From positions 62,001 to 126,000 of the forward strand of contig CACVBU010000056.1 of the NCBI GenBank assembly GCA_902728285.1: a stretch of 64,000 nt of DNA, written 5' to 3'. Position numbers and translations under genes: made by a program. Within the stretch, counting starts at the first letter, position 1. Each line of letters starts with the position of its first letter. Below the pieces are notes generated by a model. It made no database searches, was not told the DNA's origin, and worked only from the letters and a program-made list of their open reading frames with translations. Positions 1-28,398 of the stretch are shown in pieces. This stretch comes from Clytia hemisphaerica (Eukaryota > Cnidaria > Hydrozoa > Leptothecata > Clytiidae).

Positions 1-352
1 TATACTCATCTTTTTCGCCATCTTTGGTTTACTTTGTAAGGACTAATTACCGAAAGGCATATTGCCTTCAATCAAGAGTTATTGATTTGATTCTTATAAA
101 GTAGATGCTTATAATAAAAATAAATATGCTCATCTTTTTCGCCATCCTTTGTTTACTTTGTAAGAACTAATTACCGAAAGGCATATTGCCTCCAATCAAG
201 AGTTATTGATTTGATTCTTATAAAGTAGATGCTTATAATAAAAATAAATATGCTCATCTTTTTCGCCATCCTTTGTTTACTTTGTAAGAACTAATTACCG
301 AAAGGCATATTGCCTTCAATCAAGAGATATTGATTTGATTCTTATAAAGTAG
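1..352. repeat. Tandem repeat, about three 124-bp units
   Basis: A unit beginning tatRctcatctttttcgcc recurs at 1, 125 and 249, giving a 124-bp period with few mismatches; the last unit ends near cttataaagtagac. The left edge is cut by the window. The same unit appears in reverse orientation near 27265-27475, so this is a dispersed satellite-like family. No coding potential was seen. Confidence 0.85.
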
Positions 353-1945
353 ACTTTCTTTAGGCGCTAAAACGGGCGTCGATCAGGGCGTACGGAAGGC
401 GTTTTGACACGGGAAATTATTATTATGACGGAGAAAGCCCGTTTTAATAAATATTTCCCTTTTGGAAAACGGGAAATATTTAATTATGAGAGGAATTATA
501 ACAAGTTATGCTCGTGAGAGTGGATATACCTCAGGCTTGATTTTTATTTTTAAAATTCAAACTTCATGTGCTTGAGAACAAATTGAGAACAACATTTTTT
601 ATGAGAACAAATCTCATAAGAACATGAATTCGATTGCCAAAATATCAAGAACAAGTTAAACATTTTAAGGCTTGGTGGACTTTGAATGCCAAATTTCTAA
701 GGGAATTGCACGAAAATACTTTCAAAATGGTGAATATAAGAACATTTTAAGAATATTGTTAGTAGGCTCTAAAGCTCAAAAAGTTAAAAATATCTGAGCG
801 CTTGAGAAATTTTGGATGTTGTTAAAAGAAACGCGTAAATGAGTAAACTTAATGTACACTTTTATCTTGCTTTTTTATCATTCAGGTACACGTTTTTAGT
901 ATAAGAGCACAAGGTCTTCGAGTCCAAAATAATTTAAAAACATTCTAAGGCTTTGCAGACTCTAAAAACGTGTAATTTCTGAAGAAATTTTAGGCCCAAT
1001 ACTTCCATATTGTACGAGCGAGCAAATGTCTGATAACTGGTTTATCGGTGACCCAAAAAATACACTTTTGTGTTGGAAAAAAGCGCAGGGCAGTTTGTAG
1101 CGTGACGTAAAGTGACGTTAGATTGCTGCTACCGCTACAATGCAACAACATCTTTTCGTCAATTTATATTTTTACATGTAAAATACAAGATATATTGTAC
1201 TTTTTAACCAATCAGATTGCAGATATTTTTTAGATCGCCGAAATAATATTTTATATTACACACACAAGCTGAAAAATCACAACATAACACACTACCTAAA
1301 CATTTAACAACTTCAGCAACTTCACAGTAAAGACGTAATTTTATTTCTTGAGCAAAACATTTCTTTCTCAGCAAAGTATCTATACAGAATCCTTCTAATG
1401 AGATTTCAAAAGAAAAACACTGTAACACATCTTCAGTATAAAATATTTAAACAATCTCGTTTAAAAATAAGCAGGACAGACTCGAAAACCACGGCTTGGG
1501 AATACGGTATCAAGGCCAAATTTTTCCACAGATTGTAGAATATTCTAAATCTTTGCGGATTCTAAAGAACGTCCGAAATTTCTGGTTTTTCAAAGTTAGA
1601 TGGCTTTTCTTTTAGGATGTACTTACCGTACTCAAGCAAAAAAACTTTATTCAAACTTAAGTTATATTCAGAAAGGTCATTTATCCTCTAAGTTCCCAAA
1701 GATCTTCGAAGTTGGTACATTATTGTAGAAAGAGTAGTCTAGCATGCTTGACGACTTAACTCAGTAAAAAATAGGAAGTAGAAAACTTGACAGGAGCATC
1801 AATTTATTTTAACCATATCCCGACATAAAAATTTCCCGCTTTCAACAAAAACGTTATAAACGACTGGATTCCCAGTCTATAGAAAGAGCACAAACTTTCC
1901 GTGATAAAGCAAAATCTCAAAAAGTTAAACGTCTTAAATCCGCTT
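353..1945. other. Non-genic stretch with degraded dispersed repeats
   Basis: No exon was recognised. Around 530-990 there are pieces of a dispersed family rich in AAGAACA (or TGTTCTT) and phrases such as aaggctt and ctctaaa. Related copies lie at 1946-2155, 25621-25874 and 61122-61350. The rest is AT-rich sequence with nothing I can name. Confidence 0.5.
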
Positions 1946-2155
1946 ATACACGTTTTTAATAAGAACATCCAAAATTTTAAAGGCTTCGGATGTTCTTAAC
2001 TTTTCGAGTTTTAAGCCTAAAAATGTTCTTAACATGTTCTTATTTTCACCATTTTGTGAGCATATTTGCCCATTTTCTTAAGAAATTGGGTATTTTAGGG
2101 TCTGCAAAGCCTTAAAATGTTCTTAACAATTTGGTCATGGTGGTCTTGTGTACAC
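1946..2155. repeat. Dispersed AAGAACA-type element, copy
   Basis: It begins tacacgtttttaataagaac and ends near gtgtac. The interior repeats TGTTCTTAAC, aagcctaaaa and ccattttg phrases shared with other copies in the window. Ends of the TACACGTTTT type with mirrored far ends suggest a non-autonomous DNA element. No transposase is present. Confidence 0.5.
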
Positions 2156-2349
2156 ACTGTTTGAAAAGATTTAGCAAATCTGCAACAGTTCAATGCTCTT
2201 CAAAACAAAATTTCTCACTCAATTTCTTCGTAAAAACAAAATCCTTAAAAAACTTAAGTTGAAAATACGGTAGGAAAAGAAGGTTATAAAGGCTTTGAAG
2301 TTTTCTGATGAACAAACGTGAACTATGAAACGAACTTACCAATCCATTT

Positions 2350-4217
2350 TTATCTCCAAGTGGACCATTTGAATTGATCAGGGCGAACACATTGTTCCTC
2401 AGTCCACCATTGGCTTATGTCTCGATACCACATAGGAAAGATAGATGCAATCTGAACCATTGCACAGACTCTACAAACAAATTTAGTATTGATGAACTCT
2501 CCAGTACCCTTCCAACGAAAATATTCATTATATAAATCATCATTATTATCTAGTATGTGCATGTATTCGGCGAGTTGTCTTGGCGAGTTGAACTCGTCCA
2601 CGTGTATGAAACTATTGGGTGGAGCAACTCGCTTGTAATCATCTGGATGTGCTCCCATTACTATTGGTATGACGTCATGCCTGGAAGATTGAAAGTAAAG
2701 AAATACTAAGTTAACAAAAATGTCAAAAACGCTTGGAGAAAAAGTTCGAATCAAAAGGGGGGGGGGTGGAAGGCGCAAGTCAAGAAGTTATTCTGGACAT
2801 CGCGATGACATGTTTATAGTTTCTCTATAGAAGAGATTCATTTAAATGGAAAATTCCCCAGGAACTTATCAAGAAAGAACGAATGTCAAATTGGTTTTGA
2901 AAAAGATTTTGAATTTGAATACTTTCGTGAAAAAGGCCAGTGGGTGGTGTCGATACTTTTATGTCAAAAAGCAGTCATGATTTCGTAAAGTGTTTTTATT
3001 GACCCCCTGTTCACAAAAGTTTTAATCTTAAGAAAAAGCAGAGAAGAAAAAGTAAAGCAAAGAAAGCTTTCACATTTTACTTCTAGAACATATTGAAATC
3101 TTGTCGAAATTTCGTATGACTCCCAAGTTTCTATTTGATGTTGATGAGTTTTGGAGTAAAGATACTTACTGCAAAGCATTGTGGAAGAATTTCTCCGTAA
3201 TGTAATCCCGACAATTGGAATTTTCGAACGATAAATAAAATTTGTAGTCACTTCTCAAAATTTCTAAACATTTATCACCACCCAAGCCTCGTTTGCATGT
3301 CAACGGCCCACAAAACCCATAAATATCAATCTTTATATATTTCTGTAGTTCTTTTACATACGCCATACGGCCGTTAAAACCTCCACAATTCGAGACAAAC
3401 CAAGCTGCTATTTTAGTTTTCCCAAACGCATAATTTTTATCCGCTTTTAGAGGCATTTCGTTAACATGGTCATGACGAATAAACAGTCCGTAAGGTGTTG
3501 GCAAAACACTATCTGAACGAAAAGTGGCAGTCCAATTCACAGACCCTTTATTCCCAGTAATATACGGTATTGTAGCTGGCGATTCTAGTTGGTGATATAT
3601 CCAAATCTGGTCTGGTTTTTGTACAGGTCTTCGGATGCGTTTAGGAATCTGATGAGAAATGACTGCATCAGCATTACGAAATTGTTTCTTGTCTGAGGTC
3701 AGTTGACAATTATCAACAGGGCATACATTATTATGTATTGCACTAGCTGTTAAATGGTTATCATAGAAATTTACTAATATGAGTTTCGGTTCTGCGTGTT
3801 TTAAACGTACATTTAATTGATTTAGGAGACGATTTTTAGAATATGTTTCGACACCATTTTTCATCGATTGGAAAATAACGTTTGAAGTATATTCTGGTCC
3901 TCTGGATCGTAAATAGAAAGTGAACGATCAAACATTGTGCTTTTTGATTGTGTGAAATAATCTATCTCATTCGTGACAACTTTGAGAGATTTAGCAACTT
4001 CACGAACACTTTGAAAATCGGACTTTGCGTTTCCAAGATTTTTATCTTTTGAACAGGTGGTACAGTTACAAGAGGGTTGGATCTGAGTCATTGATTGATG
4101 CGGGATCTGACGCATGCGCAGATGGTCGATACTGTACCACATGAAAAATGTGGATGTTAGCGCGAATATGATTACGTAAAGAACCATTAATCTCATTCCT
4201 CTCTTGTTCGAGATCAT
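2350..4217 (-). CDS. Alpha-1,3-fucosyltransferase (GT10), Golgi type II membrane enzyme
   Basis: GT10 enzymes transfer fucose from GDP-fucose to GlcNAc in glycans in the Golgi. Segments read on the minus strand: 4217 to about 3863, which gives a short cytosolic tail and one signal-anchor helix (MVLYVIIFALTSTFFMWY), then a Cys-containing stem; about 3864-3170, the main catalytic part with WIYHQLESPATIPY, SVNWTATFRSD, DIYGFCG and the GT10 signature YKFYLSFENSN...DYITEKFFHNAL; then, after a GTAAGT donor, 2680-2350, which opens with HDVIPIVMGAHPDDY and ends KWSTWR stop. The last splice keeps frame. The first two segments are in different frames: a TGA closes the first just where the second becomes continuous, and no convincing small intron joins them. 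This is either a one-base assembly error, an unusual splice, or a real break. The fucose-binding half is intact. Confidence 0.85.
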
Positions 4218-4263
4218 AATGAAGAATTATAGCTGGAAAGAAGAAGAGAAGAGATGAGATATA

Positions 4264-4426
4264 CAGTGGAGTCTCCATAACTCGAACACTCACGGGGGAT
4301 AACGAATATGTTCGAGTTAAGGAAATTTCCAGTTATTGAGGTTAAGGTTTATATGGCATTATTAACTGAAGGGACCAGAAAACTTGTTTGAGTTAAGGAA
4401 ACATTCGAGTTATGATGACTACACTG
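4264..4426. mobile_element. Short pogo/Tigger-like MITE, about 163 bp
   Basis: Termini are CAGTGGAGTC on the left and GACTACACTG on the right, 9 of 10 complementary. The next bases (ccataactcgaac and cattcgagttatg) are also inverted. TA precedes the left end; the right copy of a TA duplication is not intact. CAGTG-type ends with an AACTCGAA subterminal motif are typical of pogo-like elements. It lies about 46 bp upstream of the fucosyltransferase start codon, so it probably falls in that gene's promoter or 5' leader. Confidence 0.65.
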
Positions 4427-5539
4427 TTTTATCAAAAGGTAAATTCATAGCAGGGAAAAATTGAATCTTATGAATAGCCAGTCATGAAAATGAGACAAGT
4501 ATAATTTCTGCCCTTCCATTGTAAAAAAATCATCTCGAAACATCAAATCTAAGTTACCAATCAAGAAAAATCGACAGCAGTTTACCTCTCCGTTCTGTTG
4601 AAAAGACATCACCAGTCTTTACGTATCCTGTATGAATCAAATGGAAAAATACCTAAAAATTTAAAACATTAAAAATGTTCAAAGGAAATTGTATTGCAAC
4701 AGTAGCTTGCATTCAAATCAAATAAAACACATTGAATGCAGACTTTTTAAATCTTCATGAAGTTTATACAATCAGGCAACAGATTTCGTATCGTAGTGTA
4801 GTTATGATTTATTAAAAATTTCGCTAAAATCTGATACAAAGAACTTTTAATGAAACAAGCAACATGCTGAATTGACCTACCTGACGATGAGAATCAGATA
4901 AGAATAGGACAAATAGCAAGAGAGTAAAAAAGTGTATGGCCAGCTTGAATAGATTACCGTAAGTATCACAGCTCAAACTAATATCGACCTGTGAAGTATA
5001 GTTGAAGTCGTATGACTTATAGTCGTAGATACTGGGGTGAATAAACATTATAGCGTGATTTCCCTATTGACGATAAAAAGTGAATTTTCCCAAAAAAAAA
5101 CCATGTTAGGCACTTCTTAGCCCAAATGTGTCCATCAGGAATTAATTATTACCATTCTATATCACTATGTAAAAAAATAAGAAAAAACTACCGCAAGCCA
5201 GAGAAATGCTCAGTTTCCCTAAACTCACATTTTAGGTATTGTCATTTTGCATCAGTGTGCAAAGTTTCATAAAAAAAAAGTACAGCTCGAGAAATTCAAG
5301 AAATACTGTCTTTCCAGCGAAAAAAGGCTGTTCCGGCGATTTTTAAATAGTTCCGGCTTCAAAAAGGACATTGCTATTAATAATGTTTTTGAATGAAAAA
5401 ACAACCAATCGTAAGGAATAGTCGAACGTGCGCACCGCACTGGGCTCAACTTCAGATTTTCCCGTTATTAGAAGGCCCAATTGTAACATTTCAAATATTT
5501 AGTATTAGGTAGCAAATATACTTTGTCCGTTTTGGCTGA
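4427..5539. other. Intergenic stretch with dispersed repeat pieces
   Basis: No gene was recognised. About 4855-4900 (caagcaacatgctgaat followed by gacctacctRa) matches 10855-10890, so part of this stretch is a dispersed repeat. About 5230-5280 belongs to the family containing cattttgcatca that recurs near 6610 and 11090-11490. Confidence 0.5.
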
Positions 5540-6332
5540 AATTTGATACACTTGTTCCTTGGGTGAATACCTGGGGGTGTTTTTATCTTAATTTTTTCAT
5601 TTTTTTATGTGTCCTTGTCCTAAGAGCCTTTCAAAATAAATAACTTAGGAGAAAGTTCCTCAAACCTGTGCCAAATTTCAGCCAAATCGGACCGTTTTTA
5701 AAGTCTCCAAGCTGCCAGCCTCGTTTTGGTGAAAAACTTGTCCCCAGGCCCCAAAAATCAAAATTTTCAAAAAATGAAAAAAAACACCCCCAGATATTCA
5801 CCCAAGGAACAAGTGTGCCAAATTTCAGCCAAATCCGACCTTTTTTGAAGTGTCCAGGCTGCCAGCCTCGTTTTGGTGAAAAACTCGTCCCCAGGCCCCA
5901 AAAATCAAAATTTTCAAAAAATGAAAAAACACCCCCAGATATTCACCCAAGGAACAAGTGTGCCAAATTTCAGTCAAATCCGACCTTTTTTGAAGTGTCC
6001 AGGCAGCCCCAAAGTTTTAGCCTCGTTTTGGCGAAAAACTCGTCCCCAGGCCCCAAAAATCAAAATTTTCAAAAAATGAAAAAAACACCCCCAAATATTA
6101 ACCCAAGGAACAAGTGTGCCAAATTTCAGCCAAATCCGACCTTTTTTGAAGTGTCCAGGCTGCCCCAAAGTTTTAGCCTCGTTTTGGCGAAAAACTCGTC
6201 CCCAGGCCCCAAAAATCAAAATTTTCAAAAAATGAAAAAAACACCCCCAGATATTCACCCAAGGAACAAGTGTGCCAAATTTCAGCCAAATCCGACCTTT
6301 TTTGAAGTGTCCAGCCTGCCCTAAAGTTTTCG
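5540..6332. repeat. Tandem array of 145-156 bp units plus one inverted piece
   Basis: The phrase gccaaatttcagYcaaatc recurs at about 5670, 5817, 5962, 6118 and 6274, each time followed by cctcgttttggYgaaaaact and ccccaggccccaaaaatcaa. Later units carry an 11-bp insertion (ccaaagtttta). Around 5540-5590 the same text runs in reverse complement, so the array's left end folds back. Long open frames on both strands are by-products of the repeat. Confidence 0.85.
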
Positions 6333-6385
6333 GACGGACATACATACATACATACAGACATACATACATACATACAGACATTCTC
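6333..6385. repeat. CATA/CAGA microsatellite
   Basis: Runs of acatacatacatacatacag, repeated twice, directly follow the 150-bp tandem array and may mark the end of the same element. Confidence 0.85.
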
Positions 6386-6604
6386 AGATTATAGCTCAAC
6401 TGAAGTTGAGAAAAAGTCCAATGAAAATCCAGAAAAACGGCGATTTCCGGCATATTACCGGCATTTTTTCTCAAAAAATCGGACTCGGTCATGTTTTGGG
6501 CATTGTTAATACGCATCTTTGAACAAAAAAAACAGAAAATACTAATGATAAAATCACGAGAAAATGCCAAAAAACCAGTTTTTCCGGCATATTTTTTTTT
6601 CGAA

Positions 6605-6690
6605 AATCGGGCTCCATCACATTTTGGGCATTGCCATTTTGCATCATTGTGTCAAAAATCAGAAAAAACTAATGAGCCAATCCTGAGAAA
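6605..6690. repeat. Dispersed repeat containing cattgccattttgcatca
   Basis: The text acattttgggcattgccatt followed by ttgcatcattgtg and a run ending aaaaactaatgagccaatcc also occurs two or three times at 11087-11490 and, more diverged, near 5230. No terminal structure was seen. Confidence 0.65.
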
Positions 6691-6692
6691 TA

Positions 6693-7339
6693 GTAGAGGG
6701 AAATTTGTTCGTTTTTTTTAGGTCGCTCGATTTTTTTAGTCAAAGCACTTGTTACACATTTTTGGAAAGCTAAGGGGTAGGGGAATCAAAATAATTTGGG
6801 TGCCAATTTTTTTTTGGACACTTTGGTGTGATTTTCGGACAAATATGACGGTCTCAGGCAAAAATTAATATAAATAGAGATCTGTTGTATATTTTTGGAA
6901 AGCTCTCAAAAAATTAAGATTAGAGATATATTGCAAGTATAGGTGATTTCTCTACTAACTCGAGATATTAACCCTTAAAAACAGTGTTTTTCAGCCAGAA
7001 ACAGCTGTTGTGTCCAGTTTTTGCGCTTTTAGACGCTCAATATCTCGAGTTAGGTACTGAAATCGCCTATACTCGCAATATATCTCTAATCTTAATTTTT
7101 CGAGAGCTTTTCAAAAATATACAATAAGTCTCTATTTTCTCAAGCTAAAATTTTCATTAATTTTTTGACCCTATAATTTTTGCCTGAGACCATCATATTT
7201 GTCCGAAAATCACAACAAAGTGTCCGAAAAAAAATTGGCACCTAAGTTATTTTGATCCCCCTACCCCTTTAGCTTTCCAAAAATGTATAACAAGTGCTTT
7301 GAATAAAAAAATCGAGTGATTTTACAAATGTCACCCTAC
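6693..7339. mobile_element. Long foldback element (647 bp), copy 1, TA target duplication
   Basis: The two halves are near-perfect inverted complements, with arms of roughly 280 bp: left caaatatgacggtctcaggc against right gcctgagaccatcatatttg; left aaagctaaggggtaggggaa against right ctaccccttt followed by agctttcc. Ends are GTAGAGGG and CACCCTAC, flanked by TA on both sides. A second copy lies at 24362-25038. Non-coding; TA duplications suggest mobilisation by a Tc1/mariner/pogo transposase. Confidence 0.85.
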
Positions 7340-7598
7340 TAAAAGACGGTAACAGACGGACGGACGGACATCGGTTAATTTATAGGACCTCCGAGGTAGG
7401 TCCAGAAAGGATTACTTTTACCTCAATCGACGATAGTTTTTTTTCTCGACAACTTAAAAAAGTCTTTAGATAAGGGAGCAAATAAATTACTTAGCCTTTT
7501 GTTCTCATTATGTTTCTTTATCGATTCTTTTAAATTTTGCATAAATAAAATTCTGGATCCAAAAAAATAAAATTCAAAATTTTCAAAAAGAAAATGTA

Positions 7599-24263
<16,665 letters not shown>

Positions 24264-24361
24264 CTTGAGATTCAAAGTTATGTTCTAATCACTAAAAAAT
24301 CATGCAGATTTTGCTTGAAACAGCTATTTTTTCATTGTAAAATTTTCATATCTACAATTTA

Positions 24362-25038
24362 GTAGGGGGAATTTTGTTCGATTTTTTGGAATCGCTTGAC
24401 TGTTTTGTTAGAAGCACTTGTTATACATTTTTGGAAAGCTAAGGGGTAGGGGAATCGAAATTACTATGTTTCCAATTTTTTTTCGGACACTTTGGTGTGA
24501 TTTTCGGACAAATATGACGGTCTCAGGCAAAAATCATAGGTTTAAAAATTAATGAAAATTTTAGCTCGAGAAAACGGAGACCTGTTGTATATTTTTGGAA
24601 AGCTCTCAAAAAATTAGGATTAGAGATATATTGCAAGTATAGGTGATTTCAGTACCTAACTCGAGATATTGAGCTTCAAAAAGCGCAAAAACTGGACAAA
24701 ATAGCTGTTTCTGGCTGAAAAACACGGTTTTCAAGGGTTAATATCTCGAGTTAGGTGCAGAAATCACCTATACTTGCAATATATCTCTAATCTTAATTTT
24801 TTGAGAGCTTTCCAAAAATATACAACAGGTCTCCATTTTCTCGGGCTAAAATTTTCATTAATTTTTAACCCTATGATTTTTGCCTGAGACCGTCATATTT
24901 GTCCGAAAATCACACCAAAGTGTCCGAAAAAAAATTGGAAACATAGTAATTTCGATTCCCCTACCCCTTAGCTTTCCAAAAATGTATAACAAGTGCTTTT
25001 AACAAAACAGTCGAGCGATTTTACAAAATGCCCTCTAC
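24362..25038. mobile_element. Long foldback element (677 bp), copy 2, TA target duplication
   Basis: Same family as 6693-7339: ends GTAGGGGG and CCCTCTAC flanked by TA, with long inverted arms sharing gacggtctcaggcaaaaatc and ctcgagatattgagc text. It lies about 99 bp upstream of the ZNF330 start codon, so that gene's promoter or 5' leader must lie within or across it. Confidence 0.85.
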
Positions 25039-25620
25039 TAATTCTGTGATTTTGGGGTATTGTGTTTAATAATGGTTATTATCAGTTATTGGGTTTATTG
25101 GGTGTTCCCAGAATGTAGAGGCCCCAATTGGGCTACTTATTGGGTACCCCTTTTTGCCCAAAACTTTACAAACTGATGCTTGATTTTTATGTTAACCATA
25201 TAGGGGAACCACAAAATCGTCAAATAACTGGGGGAAAGCAAAAAAAGGGGGATCAAAAATTTAAAAAAGGGATAAAAAAGAAGAGGGAATAGAGAAAAAT
25301 TTGGATTTTTAGTAGGGGGAACCAACCCCAGAGGACACTATGATACACTATGATGGGCCATTTGAAGGCATACTGTATTAGAGGGTCAAAATCGAATTTT
25401 TTTCCCCTTAGTACAAACCGTGGTTGCAACTCTCAAGTCAGTATATTTTAGGCATCTCCACTTTCCAGTGTCAAGGCAAATTTACTCCAGATTCTAAGGA
25501 TTAAGCAAAACAAGTTAAGAAAGATAGAGCCCATATCACCAGAGAGCTAAGCCTCATTTAATTGTAAAATTTGAGGTATTTGAAATTAAGGATTTTTGGT
25601 GAGAATGGGACCTTATATTA
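25039..25620. other. Non-coding stretch
   Basis: No exon was recognised. Short repeats such as tattgggtgttcccag and catactgtatta and an A-rich block are present; nothing can be named. Confidence 0.4.
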
Positions 25621-25874
25621 CGTCTTATTTTATACGAGAACATCCAAAATTTTTGAAAGCCTTGGGATTTTGTTAAATTTTTGAGTCTTAAGCCTAAAAA
25701 TGTTCTTAACATGTTCTTATTTTTGACATTTTTGAGTACTTTTGTCCATTTTCTTAAGAAATCGAGTGTGTGTTTTAGAGTCCATAGATAGCCTTAAAAT
25801 GTTCTTAACTTGTTCTTACTCTGTAGGATTTTAGCAATTGTTCTTATAGTTTGTTCTTATAAAAAACATGTAGT
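25621..25874. repeat. Dispersed AAGAACA-type element, copy
   Basis: It shares gagaacatccaaaatttttg, aagcctaaaaatgttcttaa and cttaaaatgttcttaac with copies at 1946-2155 and 61122-61350, and ends ttcttataaaaaacatgtag. Non-coding. Confidence 0.55.
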
Positions 25875-27115
25875 GCTAAACTTATTCCAATATTTAAAAG
25901 TTCAACAGAAGTAAGCCCATCTACTCTACACAAGGCCGAGTTGTTCACTTGGTGCCTATATTGCAAATCCCTAAATTCGATAGTCTGCGATTTTTACAGC
26001 TCGAAAACTGCAATAGAGAGCGATTATTTTTGGTGGAAATGAAACTCAAGAATCTTTTCTACCATATTCCTTTTATTTGAAGGTCAAGTTGATTAGATTT
26101 TTTGAAAAATTCAATCAAAGTTTGAATCCTTAATCTCTAATTGTGATTCCCTAAATTCCGAATACCTAACCAAGTTATTTCTAAAATCTTACCACTGAAA
26201 TACAAACTTGAGAATCTTGGATTTCAGGTACACTTTAGCCTATTATAAGTTGGTCTAATGTTGACTCATCCCTCTTCTTATTTTGACACCCATCTTTCAG
26301 TTAGCAGAAGTACCTTGATTATAAGCACGTTCACAATAACGACTTTCTTTTTATTACGGAGACTAAACGAGTGAGAACAAGTCATAAAACTACAAGTCAG
26401 TGCTCCGTTGCTGTGACGTAGTTTACGAATTGTTAAGATAAAGTGACATACTTTTTAACAACTTTTTTCTACGTCATATTTTTGAAGCTTCTTCGCAGGA
26501 GAATGTATTATTCTATAAGGAATTTTATAACACTTCATGGCAGATTAAAATGGTGATCAAAAACGAAACCTTCTTCGTTTTTCATTTTTGCATTTATGGG
26601 GAAGAATGAAATTTTCAGAAGATGCTTTATTCAAATGAGGATTCTCATTTCCGTAAAATCGCGATTCCCCATGGTTGCTAAATGATGGCTATGGGTAATT
26701 TCTTTGTTCTTTTGCTATTTTCTTTTGTTCTATGTGAAGTAAAGACGCTTCACAAATCAAAGTACTTCCACTAACTGTCTTTAGCAGCTGGGATTAATAG
26801 AAGGTGTGAATCACCCAACTTAAAATAAAGAATAAATAAAATAAAAATAAAATCACTGATTGACGAAACTTTATTTCTTTGCTTTATTTTTATTCATAGT
26901 CAGAGAGAGGGCAAGAGAGGGGAAAACATCTACTTCAATCAGTGATTCCAACCTTACTATTTTTCATATCTCTGAAAAGGGTGTCTGAATTAGATGAGGC
27001 ATGTCAACATTAGACAATTCAATATAGCTAAAGTTTCAACGTGATGATTTCGCCTTCAAGTGGCTTACTTACCCTGAGAAAAAAAACACTTGAAATAATT
27101 CAAAAATATAACACC
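25875..27115. other. Non-coding AT-rich stretch
   Basis: No open frame with splice support and no terminal inverted repeat was seen over these 1.2 kb. Confidence 0.4.
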
Positions 27116-27131
27116 TTAGGGGTCACTCACA
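27116..27131. repeat. 16-bp end motif TTAGGGGTCACTCACA
   Basis: The reverse complement TGTGAGTGACCCCTAA occurs at 33247-33262 and 40901-40916, each next to a caattgacg motif. It looks like a transposon terminus. The first two could be the two ends of one 6.1-kb element containing later insertions, or unrelated fragments. Confidence 0.4.
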
Positions 27132-27264
27132 TATCGATTCTTCCCATGACTAACATCAAATTGACGCTAATTTGAACCCCCCCCCCCACCAAAATTCATT
27201 TTTTATGATAGGACTTACTATCTGTGTTTTGTGCCCGTTTTGTGTCTTGTTAATTTCGCCTAGC

Positions 27265-27475
27265 GAAAGTATTATGAGCATATTTATTTTTCTCATAAGC
27301 ATGTACTTTATAAGAATCAAATTAATAGCTCTTGATAGACGGTGATCTACCTTAGGTAATCAGTCCTTACAAAGTAAACAAAGGATGGCACGCAATATGA
27401 CAATATTAATTTTCTTATAAGCATATAATTTATAAGAATCAAATCAATAACTCTTAATAGACGGTGATATACACT
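27265..27475. repeat. Reverse-oriented copies of the 124-bp satellite unit
   Basis: Two units read cttataagcatRtaMtttata, agaatcaaatYaatagctct and tccttacaaagtaaacaaag, the reverse complement of the array at 1-352. Confidence 0.75.
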
Positions 27476-27584
27476 TTCGTCTTAAATGGTGACTGAATGA
27501 GAACTTTGAATCAAACAGATAACAGACTTGGTATAGTATCCTTTGATGAGGGCGAGGTTTTTAAGCGTGGTGTACGCTTTTGTA

Positions 27585-27808
27585 CTTTAATCGAATTAGC
27601 TTTCGCGAGATTAAATTTTGCGATTTCGTGAATTATTGCCATTTTTAATCCACCACAAAATTTTTAAAATTGCATTTTAGGCGGAGAAACAGTCCCAAGC
27701 CTCAATTTTTCAGCTGTTTTCAGGCTTATTTGCGAAATTAAATCCAGAAAATTTTGCAAGTGTTCTCGCTCGCGAAATTTAATATCGCAAAATTTAATCT
27801 CATTAAAG
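27585..27808. mobile_element. MITE, CTTTAAT ends, TA duplication, 224 bp
   Basis: Left end CTTTAATCGAATTAG and right end taatctcattaaag are flanked by TA on both sides. The interior repeats ttcgcgag, cgcgaaatttaat and gcgaaatt. Same design as 13804-14045. Confidence 0.65.
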
Positions 27809-28173
27809 TAGTTGCTTTCTTCACATGGTCGTCCCATGTAAGGTGTTAATAATAAACCCCATTCTCATAGACCCGGTAGAATTATTTCAGTCAGTGGGGG
27901 TAAAAATAGCAGAATGAAACTCGATGGGGATCGATATTCCCTTATTTCTTATGACCTGGATTTTTTAAATTCTTTTGTTTTGAAGTCAGAAAATGCAGAA
28001 GGGATGGTAAAAATAACCTAATATTTTGCAGTGAGGATTGGTCTATTTGATTATTTTCAGTGGGGACGAAAATTGGGGTATAATTTTCCAGCGGGGACAA
28101 TATTTTGGCCAATTTTTCCAGTGGGAAGGGTTACCAGTGGGTCTGTGAGAAAGGGGGTGTTAATTAAAAGTTT

Positions 28174-28398
28174 GCAGCTATTGGATCGATCACAGAAAAC
28201 ACAGAAAACACAACATTTGCAAGTCCGATCATAAAAAATAATTTTTTTGCAGCTAATGGATCGAACACACAAAACACTTAAAACACAACATTTGCAAGTC
28301 CAATCACAAAAAATGAATTTTTTGCAGCTATTTGATCGAACACACAAAACACAGAAAACACAACATTTGCAAGTCCAATCACAAAAAGTCCTATCTAG
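28174..28398. repeat. Tandem repeat, three 75-bp units
   Basis: The unit gcagctaWtKgatcgaWcac, then acagaaaacacaacatttgc and aagtccRatcacaaaaa, starts at 28174, 28249 and 28324. A Cys-rich open frame on the minus strand is only the translation of this repeat. Confidence 0.85.

Noticed and set aside
4586-5048. Hydrophobic minus-strand frame (4824-5048) that could splice to a short open stretch at 4586-4653
   Set aside because: The donor region matches a dispersed repeat also found near 10855, and no family is recognisable, so a real gene is not supported.
5668-6570. Open frames of about 200 codons on both strands
   Set aside because: They follow the 145-156 bp tandem array and the CATA microsatellite; the peptide is repetitive only because the DNA is.
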